A DNA stretch of 64,000 nucleotides, taken from positions 1 to 64,000 of the forward strand of contig CAKZPI010000041.1 of NCBI GenBank assembly GCA_937139155.1, read 5' to 3'. Positions 9,845-16,073 of this stretch are shown one piece after another. A program made the translations under genes and the position numbers. The notes below the pieces were generated by a model that was not told the DNA's origin, did not search any database, and was given only the letters and a program-made list of their open reading frames with translations. This DNA is from an uncultured Flavobacteriales bacterium (GTDB taxonomy: Bacteria > Bacteroidota > Bacteroidia > Flavobacteriales > JBLHRE01). The stretch's first letter is position 1. Each line of letters begins with the position of its first letter.

Positions 9845-10586
9845 GTTTTCTGCTTATTTGGGTGGCACTGGCTTGAGCCGTGGGTAAAACCAATAAATCA
9901 GCAATTTGCACATGGGCCGGAGATTCATAGGCAAACCTTATGGTTTCAGCGATGTCTTCGGCGGTAAGGGCCTTAAATCCTTTATAAACCTGGTCGGCTT
10001 TTTCTTGGTTTCCTTTAAAACGAACCATGGAGAACTCCGTTTCAACTGCTCCGGGAGCAATATTGGTAACCCGAACCCCATGTGGGTTTAACTCCAGCCT
10101 CATGCCCTTGCTAATGCTTTCCACGGCTGATTTGCTTGCACAATAAACCATTCCCCTGGCATAGGTTTCTTTTCCGGCAATCGACGATATATTGATGATG
10201 TGTCCTTTCTTGTTATTAATCAAAAAGGGTATAATCCTTTTCGAAACGTATAAAAGCCCTTTTAGGTTTGAGTCAATCATGGTTTCTACATCCTCCATAC
10301 TTGCATCCACTAGAGCTTCTAGACCGTGGGCTCCTCCGGCATTATTAACCAGAAGGGTGACTTCACTTAACTGGTCTTGAATTGAGAAGAACGCCTGGTT
10401 AACCTCTTCCTGCTTTCGAATATCAAAAGCCAAGATGGTAGCATCTGCCTTGAGTGACTTCGCAAGCTCCTTCAATCGATCCTCTCTTCTTCCGCAAAGA
10501 ATGAACCTCCTGGATTTATGATCTAGGGCTTGAGCTGTTGCTTTTCCAATTCCAGAACTAGCGCCGGTAATGAGTATGGTTTCCAT
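9834..10586 (-). CDS. Short-chain dehydrogenase/reductase (YdfG-like)
   Basis: The 250-residue NAD(P)-dependent oxidoreductase has the Rossmann motif TGASSGIG at residues 7-14, NNAG at 81-84, the catalytic Ser in NISSIAG (about 134-135) and Y148-x3-K152 (YCASK). An Arg-rich CGRRED after the second strand favours NADP. A longer in-frame start exists at 10682, but the extra 32 residues do not belong to the fold. METILITG at 10586 is the proper start. The closest functional group is the YdfG/serine 3-dehydrogenase-like SDRs; the substrate is uncertain. Confidence 0.9.
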   Translation of the reverse strand: METILITGASSGIGKATAQALDHKSRRFILCGRREDRLKELAKSLKADATILAFDIRKQEEVNQAFFSIQDQLSEVTLLVNNAGGAHGLEALVDASMEDVETMIDSNLKGLLYVSKRIIPFLINNKKGHIINISSIAGKETYARGMVYCASKSAVESISKGMRLELNPHGVRVTNIAPGAVETEFSMVRFKGNQEKADQVYKGFKALTAEDIAETIRFAYESPAHVQIADLLVLPTAQASATQISRKHES

Positions 10587-10784
10587 GCAGAGTGAATTTG
10601 AGGTAAAAATGAGAAAGTTTTCGGGGCCGACAAGTTTCAGATTGAATATGAATTTTTCAGAATTGAAATGAAATGCCCGCATTTAATTCATGTGATTTGC
10701 CTGGTATACAGTAAGTTATCTTGGTTTGCTTTATGAAGGAATGGGGCTTGTACCAAATATCACGAACCCTAAAAACTTAAAGAC

Positions 10785-12137
10785 ATGAAATATTTTGACA
10801 GATTTTTGACAGCAGCAGCTTTGGTTGTTGGTTTGGGTAGTGCCCAGGCTCAAACGGCAGAGCAAAAGCTGAGTTTTGATTTATCGGCCTCAGTTCTTCA
10901 TTATAAGGGAGACATGGGGCAAGAGTACACCAATTTCGAAGCTGAGGGCATTGCTCCGGGTTTTGGATTGGGCTTTAATTATTACCTAAACCCAAGTTTT
11001 GATTTGGGAGCTCATTTTAATTTCGGGCTTTTGAATTATACAGCAGATGAAGGTCATTTTACCACAGAGGTCTATAATTTTTCACCCATGTTGAAGTATA
11101 AATTCAACAATGGATACCTTTTGGATGAGGATGTGAAAATGGCCCCCTATTTAATTGCCGGACCGGGTATTTCAGTCATTAAAGTTGATGGTCGGTATCC
11201 AGATGATGGAAGAGAGGAGTTTAATTACTCAACCTTTAATTTGGCTATTGGTCCAGGACTTAACCTACCGGTATCAGAGAATGCCAGTTTATTTGGTCAG
11301 GTGGTTTACAATAAGCCAATGGCAGATAAACTTGACGGAATAAGTAGAGGAGAAGGAAACGACGCATACTTACAGTCCTCCATTGGAATTCGGTTATTAT
11401 TGGGTAGACAAATTGATACCGATAAAGACGGAATTGTAGATAGCAAAGACAAGTGCCCGGGTACCTCGGCTCTAGCTAAGGTAGATGATAAGGGGTGTGC
11501 TATTGACACAGACCGAGACGGAGTTGCTGATTATTTGGATGCCTGTTTGACAAAGGCCGGACCAAAAGCAACAAAAGGTTGTCCGGATCAAGATGGTGAT
11601 GGAGTTATTGACTCTGAAGATGCTTGTCCTGAACACCCAGGAACCAAACTTCTTTATGGATGTTCAGACACAGACCGTGACGGAATTGCTGACCATTTGG
11701 ATGAATGTCCAGAAAAGGCGGGTTCAAGATTTAACCAAGGATGTCCGGCTCAGAAAAAAAGTTCAGAACTTGACCCTGATCTTCTTGAAAGAATTGGGTT
11801 TGCTGAAAAGGAAATCATTTTTGAGGTAGACAAGGACGAGCTTCGCGGAAGTTCGAAGGAAGCCCTTGAAGATGTAGTAAGTATCCTAAATGAAAACCCG
11901 GATTTAAACCTAACCATAGAAGGACATGCCGATAGCACAGGTGAGAAGGAATACAATAAACAGCTGTCTCAAGATCGTGCCAATGCTGTAAAGCAATACT
12001 TGCTTAATGCTGGAATATCTGCTGATCGTTTGGAAGCAGTAAGTTATGGTGAAACCCAACCGGTTGCTGAAAACGACGGAAAAACGGGTAGAGCGGAAAA
12101 CCGAAGAGTAGTATTGATTCTTTCGCCTAAGAAATAA
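10785..12137 (+). CDS. OmpA-family outer-membrane protein with thrombospondin type 3 repeats
   Basis: The 450-residue product ties the outer membrane to peptidoglycan. A signal peptide ends near residue 22 (GSAQAQ). A beta-barrel follows to about residue 210, then calcium-binding TSP3 repeats at about 213-320 (DTDKDGIVDSKDKCPG-type, regular Asp and Cys pairs). A C-terminal OmpA peptidoglycan-binding domain (about 335-450) contains EGHADSTG and the RANAVKQYL / AENRRV helices. This layout is common in Bacteroidota. It is monocistronic, with a terminator just after the stop. It is the left chromosomal neighbour of the 12.2-16.1 kb island. Confidence 0.95.
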   Translation: MKYFDRFLTAAALVVGLGSAQAQTAEQKLSFDLSASVLHYKGDMGQEYTNFEAEGIAPGFGLGFNYYLNPSFDLGAHFNFGLLNYTADEGHFTTEVYNFSPMLKYKFNNGYLLDEDVKMAPYLIAGPGISVIKVDGRYPDDGREEFNYSTFNLAIGPGLNLPVSENASLFGQVVYNKPMADKLDGISRGEGNDAYLQSSIGIRLLLGRQIDTDKDGIVDSKDKCPGTSALAKVDDKGCAIDTDRDGVADYLDACLTKAGPKATKGCPDQDGDGVIDSEDACPEHPGTKLLYGCSDTDRDGIADHLDECPEKAGSRFNQGCPAQKKSSELDPDLLERIGFAEKEIIFEVDKDELRGSSKEALEDVVSILNENPDLNLTIEGHADSTGEKEYNKQLSQDRANAVKQYLLNAGISADRLEAVSYGETQPVAENDGKTGRAENRRVVLILSPKK

Positions 12138-12160
12138 TCCGCTAAATCGTTCCTAGTATC

Positions 12161-12196
12161 AAAGCCGTCTCATGCTAATCATGGGGCGGTTTTTTA
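12161..12196 (+). terminator. Terminator of the OmpA-family gene
   Basis: A 14-bp stem with a few G-U pairs (AAAGCCGTCTCATG / CATGGGGCGGTTTT) and a 5-nt loop runs into a T tract, 23 bp after the stop codon. It also lies just beyond the displaced gene tail that ends at 12202, so this spacer looks like the original convergent junction. Confidence 0.85.
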
Positions 12197-12201
12197 TTTG
12201 C

Positions 12202-12335
12202 TCAGGTTTTCTGTTTTTTCTTCTTGGCAGCTGGAAAAAGCACATTATTAAGGATCAACCGGTACCCTGGTGAATTGGGGTGGAGGTCGAGTTCTGTTGG
12301 GGGGTCTCCAACCCGATGTTGGTAGTCTTCGGGGT
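12202..12335 (-). pseudogene. Displaced 3' end of the conserved 'asparagine synthetase B'-labelled gene
   Basis: Read on the minus strand, this fragment encodes the last 43 or so residues of the protein at 16074-17354, through LFPAAKKKKQKT to a TGA stop at 12204-12202. From 12212 to 12335 it is identical to 16084-16207. In its last codons it differs only silently (CAG AAA ACC TGA versus CAA AAG ACA TAA). It lacks the rest of the gene. Its place beside the ompA terminator suggests it is the original gene end, cut off by insertion of the island. Confidence 0.85.
12212..12335. repeat. 124-bp perfect direct repeat, left copy (attL-like)
   Basis: Identical base for base to 16084-16207 and in the same orientation. 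Beyond its right edge (AGGGATTG...) similarity stops at once. Beyond its left edge only protein-level identity remains. It bounds the island on the ompA side. Confidence 0.93.
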
Positions 12336-12471
12336 AGGGATTGATTTAAGTAGAAAAAGTGGTTAACCAAAATTCTAAATCCGAAAATCATTAGAATTAC
12401 CATGCATGCGATCTATTAAATGTTAGTGGTTCATTTTTTTTTTTTTTTTCATTTGCAAAAATTTTTTAAAA

Positions 12472-14292
12472 ATGCGAAACAACAAACTAACCAAATTATT
12501 AATGGGTGTTTTAATGATACCCATATTGCACTTCACCTCTTGTGAAAAAGAAGATTCCTTTAAAACAGAATCTGACCTTTCAGGTAACCCATTCATTGTT
12601 TCACGAACTGGTGCGTTTAGTGGGGTCTCAGTTTCTGAAAGTAATGGAGTATTGCACTTTAGTTGCTATGAAGATTTTGAGAAAGCTATGGATATAATGG
12701 ACGATCTAATGGATGATGCTCCGAAATCTGAGTTCGATAACCAATTGGTTTTTGAATTATTCGAGGAACCCTTTAATTATTTTTCATTTAGATCAGTATT
12801 ACAAAATCAACAGGCTATTTGGGAGCAAGAAAATAAAGGAAATATTTATGGGAACTTTAATTCTTCACCCATTGCAGAATCACCGATTTTTGATGATAAT
12901 TTAGCTACACTTGTAAATTCAAATCAACTTGTTTATATAAACGGCACTCTGATAAAATTTTTATCAGAGGATGAGATAATTGAAGTTATAAACCCTAGTC
13001 CGAGCGATGAAGCCGGTTTACAACAGGTTTGGTCAAAACAAGATGCGGATGTTCTAGGACCACGATTTCTTGCTCATGACCTCGGCGGACAGTTTTCAGA
13101 CAGCGTGTTTATGAGAAATGATATTGTTTCTGGGCAGTATCTCATCTTTTCACCTGTTAGGGTTGCATGTAGCCAGTCGTGGGTTTTGACCAACAGTAGA
13201 ACAGGTTTAAGTATTAATGGAAATGATAATTATTTGACCGTTACAGGTTTGCCCGGAGATGAAATTAAGGGCACCCTAACCTATATATTTGAAGGAGAAA
13301 GTTTTTCGGAGAGTTTCAAGTTCCGTCTGGCTTCGTGCCCAATTCAAGAACCCGATTTGTTTTTAGGAAAGAATCTTTCTTGTCAACTTGCGGAGTTTAG
13401 TTGGGATATTCCTGTGGTGCCTGTTGGCGTTAGTAATTTTGGGGCTTTATTAGATTACGGTGATGGCACTTCAGAAGGGTTTGCCACAGGTGGAGTCAAT
13501 GGGACAGTTAAGCATTCCGAAAAAGCATATACACGAAACCTTTCGGATAATCCTAAAATCATTTTCATTTTTTCCAAGATTAATTTACCTCCAGGTATGA
13601 TGCCTGATCAACAAACCTTAAGCACAATTCTAGGGTCTTTGGGGTACGATCAGAATAGTGGCGATCAATCTAATGGTGAATTTTGCACTTTAACAATCGA
13701 GCTAGAAAAGGAAGAGCTGGGTATTTCTACTCAAGGTTGTTGTGTAGATGGTGACTCAAAGAGACTTTCAGCAAGTGCGGGGTTTGAGAATTCTGATACA
13801 ATTGATGACCGTTGGATAGAGGTTGGTGGAAAAATGTTCCAAGCTGGATGGAGTAAGAAGAGGGTAAGAACAAGAAATGTAATAAAGATTATATCCTTTA
13901 AGGAGTCCGATGGAAGGGAATATCGATACCTACAACCAGGTTTAAACGGAGCTTTTGCAGTAAGTACAACGGTTGGTCATCAAACCGCAAGATGTGCGGT
14001 AATATCTCCTTTACCCCCGACAGATATTTCTGGAATCAAAGATTTTGAAATAAGGAAAAGAAAGGTAAGGACCTATAGAGAGTCCTATAAGGCTATAGAA
14101 TTGTTTGCAGCAGGCGACGCGAATGAAAGGACTAGATTGAATGCGGCAATTGAAGGTGTTGGATATATAGGGATTGATTTTGGAAATAATGAAGATGCTT
14201 CGATCATTGGGGATTTAAGCACATTTGGTTGTTCTTTATCAAGTACTGATTACAAAAGATGCATGATTAGACAAGGTCCAGTTAAAAATTAA
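12472..14292 (+). CDS. Large hypothetical surface lipoprotein (island cargo)
   Basis: The 606-residue product has an N-terminal lipoprotein signal (hydrophobic LLMGVLMIPILHF, lipobox ending at C24 in FTSCEKED). I do not recognise the family. A segment around residues 320-350 (LLDYGDGTSEG … VKHSEKAY) resembles the start and end of a PKD-like beta-sandwich. Several Cys (for instance QGCCVDGDSK) are scattered in the second half. The barrel-like gene follows after 9 bp, so both are probably cotranscribed. Base composition is more A+T rich than surrounding genes, which supports acquisition. A run of 16 T ends 22 bp upstream of the ATG and could vary in length. Function unknown. Confidence 0.75.
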   Translation: MRNNKLTKLLMGVLMIPILHFTSCEKEDSFKTESDLSGNPFIVSRTGAFSGVSVSESNGVLHFSCYEDFEKAMDIMDDLMDDAPKSEFDNQLVFELFEEPFNYFSFRSVLQNQQAIWEQENKGNIYGNFNSSPIAESPIFDDNLATLVNSNQLVYINGTLIKFLSEDEIIEVINPSPSDEAGLQQVWSKQDADVLGPRFLAHDLGGQFSDSVFMRNDIVSGQYLIFSPVRVACSQSWVLTNSRTGLSINGNDNYLTVTGLPGDEIKGTLTYIFEGESFSESFKFRLASCPIQEPDLFLGKNLSCQLAEFSWDIPVVPVGVSNFGALLDYGDGTSEGFATGGVNGTVKHSEKAYTRNLSDNPKIIFIFSKINLPPGMMPDQQTLSTILGSLGYDQNSGDQSNGEFCTLTIELEKEELGISTQGCCVDGDSKRLSASAGFENSDTIDDRWIEVGGKMFQAGWSKKRVRTRNVIKIISFKESDGREYRYLQPGLNGAFAVSTTVGHQTARCAVISPLPPTDISGIKDFEIRKRKVRTYRESYKAIELFAAGDANERTRLNAAIEGVGYIGIDFGNNEDASIIGDLSTFGCSLSSTDYKRCMIRQGPVKN

Positions 14293-14301
14293 ATTTGCCA
14301 T

Positions 14302-15156
14302 ATGAAAGCATTCATAATAATTCTAGGCTTACTATTAGGTCTCAATGTTCAAGCACAAGATTTCTACTTAAAGGTAAGTTCAGGAATTTTTAAGCCCGCC
14401 GAAATGCAAAGCATGCAGCCCAATTCAAAGGTGGCTGTGCAGGTAGCTGGTCCGTTTCGAGATGCAAATACGGTGGAATCAAGCCCACCACTTTGGCCAT
14501 ACAGTAAGGGAAGTACTTTTATTCGGCAATTGTCGTACTCAACCATTTTAGGTTGGCAAAAGGGGAACTATTTTATTGAAACTGGTTTGTCAAGGGTGAC
14601 TTCAACCCTTAGAGCGTATAGTGTTTACCATGGCTTTGGTCAACAAATGCTTGCCCAGGCGTCTTTTACTATATATAACAACAGAATTCCTGTGCTAGTT
14701 GGTTATGAGCATTATTTTTCAAAAAAGCTTTCAGTGAGGGGTGTACTAGGGGGTAATGTTCTTTTTGGCTTCATGCAAGATAATATATTCGTCTCGGGTA
14801 CTAGGGCTTGGGGATATTATGAAAAAAATCAACATGGAGATGTGGCCGAACTAACATTGGGCACCTTATCAGGGCTACCTAGAAGTCCGAATTTTGCCCG
14901 ATCATTACCAATTGGTATTGTCCCTGAGCTAGGTCTGGGTGTACACTTGGAAATTTTAGAGGGGTTGAGTCTTGGTTTATCCGGAAAATGGTATTTTAAA
15001 ACAAATATGAGTTTGTTTGGGTATAGAGTGTTTTATAAAGAATTTGGCAAGGAGCGGGAGGTTTTTGAGTACATCAATTACGGCAATGGTTATCAGATTG
15101 ATCTCAGCCTTAGGTACACACTTCCGAGTAGTTTGTTCAAGCTCAAGAAGGAATAA
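14302..15156 (+). CDS. Hypothetical outer-membrane beta-barrel protein (island cargo)
   Basis: The 284-residue product has a signal peptide (FIIILGLLLGLNVQAQ, cleavage near residue 19). Alternating hydrophobic/polar strands rich in Tyr, Phe and Gly follow (for instance LSVRGVLGGNVLFGF), ending in IDLSLRYTLP near the C-terminus. This is the look of an 8- to 12-stranded Bacteroidota outer-membrane barrel, but I cannot name the family. It starts 9 bp after the lipoprotein stop and is followed by a terminator, so the two form a bicistronic unit. The barrel may anchor or export the lipoprotein; that is inference from pairing only. Confidence 0.7.
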   Translation: MKAFIIILGLLLGLNVQAQDFYLKVSSGIFKPAEMQSMQPNSKVAVQVAGPFRDANTVESSPPLWPYSKGSTFIRQLSYSTILGWQKGNYFIETGLSRVTSTLRAYSVYHGFGQQMLAQASFTIYNNRIPVLVGYEHYFSKKLSVRGVLGGNVLFGFMQDNIFVSGTRAWGYYEKNQHGDVAELTLGTLSGLPRSPNFARSLPIGIVPELGLGVHLEILEGLSLGLSGKWYFKTNMSLFGYRVFYKEFGKEREVFEYINYGNGYQIDLSLRYTLPSSLFKLKKE

Positions 15157-15173
15157 GAATTGCAGATTGATTT

Positions 15174-15205
15174 AAAAAAAGTTCCCAGAGTGGAGCTTTT
15201 TTTTT
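15174..15205 (+). terminator. Terminator of the lipoprotein/barrel unit
   Basis: AAAAAAAGTTCC, a 5-nt loop and TGGAGCTTTTTTTTT form an A/T-flanked hairpin ending in nine T residues, 18 bp after the barrel gene's stop. Confidence 0.8.
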
Positions 15206-15211
15206 GCGGGT

Positions 15212-15231
15212 GATTCTCAGGATGTATTTGG
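15212..15231. repeat. 20-bp near-perfect direct repeat, copy 1, left of the toxin-antitoxin pair
   Basis: GATTCTCAGGATGTATTTGG matches 15956-15975 at 19 of 20 positions. The two copies bracket the DUF433/DUF5615-like module (about 740 bp apart). Confidence 0.6.
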
Positions 15232-15372
15232 AGTTGGGGTGAACAACTTGTCGGGCTCACCGTTTTTTCGAGTCCCTCCAACGCGGAGGTTGAAGCCAGA
15301 GGCCTGACTTGAGGCTTGAATAGGTTTGCCCTGAGTTTTGGGACAAACCAGAATTCACCGAACTTTGAAGGG

Positions 15373-15594
15373 ATGAAGCACAAGGGTATAATTACCATTG
15401 ACACCAGTAAACGGTTTGAAAAGCCCATCATTAGGGGAACCCGAATTACTGTTACTGATGTGCTTAATTGGTTGGCCAATGGTATGTCAAAAGCCGAAAT
15501 TATAAGGGATTTTCCAGAGCTTACCGAGGAAATGATACATGCTGCTCTTCGATACGCAGCTAACCGTGAAGATCACCTAGGTCATGCTTCATGA
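15373..15594 (+). CDS. DUF433 (VapB45-like) antitoxin
   Basis: The 73-residue product matches the DUF433 pattern: ITIDTSKRFEKPIIRGTRITVTDVL followed by LANGMSKAEIIRDFPELTEEMIHAALRYAANRE, a short winged-helix antitoxin. It would bind and neutralise the adjacent PIN-like toxin and repress the pair's promoter. An in-frame start at 15316 exists, but its extra 19 residues are not family-like; MKHKG at 15373 is the family start. The stop overlaps the toxin start by 4 bp (ATGA), the usual arrangement. A TTTG and an ACTTTG lie upstream with about 19 bp between them, so transcription might start very near the ATG. Confidence 0.88.
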   Translation: MKHKGIITIDTSKRFEKPIIRGTRITVTDVLNWLANGMSKAEIIRDFPELTEEMIHAALRYAANREDHLGHAS

Positions 15595-15826
15595 AACTAC
15601 TTTTTGACCAGAAGATTTCTTTTCGAATAATTTCCAAGCTGAGTGACCTCTTTCCAGGTTCCGTTCAAATGGTCCAGATCGGGTTAGAGAATACCACGGA
15701 TTTCGAAATTTGGGCATATGCAAGGGCGAAAAGTTATTGTGTGGTCAGTGTCGATTCGGATTTTATGATTTATCAATGGTTCATGGAGCCCCTCCGAAAG
15801 TCATACTAATTCGAAGCTTCAATTAG
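15591..15826 (+). pseudogene. DUF5615 (PIN-like, VapC45-type) toxin, frameshifted
   Basis: The first 57 residues (MKLLFDQKISFRIISKL … YCVVSVDSDF) fit the start of a DUF5615 toxin, including the acidic LLFD and VDSDF positions. The open frame then leaves the family sequence and stops at 15809 after only 72 residues. Inserting one base in the T run at 15761-15764 restores a family-like continuation, YDLSMVHGAPPKVILIRSFN, which runs to a stop at 15824-15826. So one T has probably been lost, and the tail is also cut short against the usual length of about 110. The toxin is probably inactive while its antitoxin is intact. Confidence 0.75.
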
Positions 15827-15955
15827 TAAAACATCACACAACCCTCTAAGAATTTTCTGAAAACAAGGAGGTTGATTGTTTGGTCCTGAAGGCAGATTCT
15901 AGTTAAATCTAGCTTACTCTTCTTGTCTAGGTTTGGGTGCACAAGTGCCTTTCTA

Positions 15956-15975
15956 GATTCTCAGGATGGATTTGG
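15956..15975. repeat. 20-bp near-perfect direct repeat, copy 2, right of the toxin-antitoxin pair
   Basis: GATTCTCAGGATGGATTTGG differs from 15212-15231 at one position. Confidence 0.6.
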
Positions 15976-16039
15976 GTGATTTCATCTATTGATATTCTCG
16001 GTGCCCTGGCTCCCTAATTAGGGGAGGGAAGATCCAATG

Positions 16040-16062
16040 AAAAAGCCCCCATAGGGAGGCTT
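16040..16062 (-). terminator. Terminator of the gene at 16074-17354 (island-borne)
   Basis: On the minus strand AAGCCTCCC, a short loop and GGGGGCTT form a stem with one mismatch and run into five T residues, about 12 bp after the TAA stop. It differs from the hairpin beside the displaced native tail at 12202. Confidence 0.75.
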
Positions 16063-16073
16063 AAAATCAACGT

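Larger units (their letters stand above)
12138..12471. other. Gene-free stretch: terminator, displaced gene tail and left end of the island
   Basis: This 334-bp stretch holds the ompA terminator (12161-12196), a minus-strand fragment of the 3' end of the gene at 16074-17354 (12202-12335), and about 136 bp of A+T-rich island sequence. The last part includes the 10-bp palindrome TGGTTAACCA (12360-12369) and a run of 16 T at 12434-12449 before the lipoprotein gene. No further gene is visible. Confidence 0.85.
15827..16073. other. Gene-free right end of the island
   Basis: No open frame of note. It holds the second 20-bp repeat (15956-15975), the perfect 12-bp palindrome CCCTAATTAGGG (16012-16023) and the terminator of the next gene (16040-16062). 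The palindrome lies about 60 bp from the 124-bp repeat and might be a recombinase or arm site; this is a guess. Confidence 0.6.

Noticed and set aside
11410..11760. Repetitive Asp-rich coding DNA as a possible repeat array
   Set aside because: Explained by thrombospondin type 3 repeats in the OmpA-family protein; no regular DNA-level repeat or spacer as in CRISPR.
15260..15290. tRNA-like sequence TTCGAGTCCCTCC at 15267-15279, possible tRNA remnant or attachment site
   Set aside because: No matching 5' T-stem, anticodon arm or acceptor stem could be drawn around it. Only a short CCTCC/GGAGG hairpin is present.
15093..15479. 128-codon minus-strand frame across the barrel gene end and antitoxin
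   Set aside because: It covers a terminator and the opposite strand of a clear DUF433 gene; no signal or family likeness.
15810..16073. Hidden recombinase or second cargo gene at the right end of the island
   Set aside because: All six frames are short and broken by stops; no integrase motif is seen.
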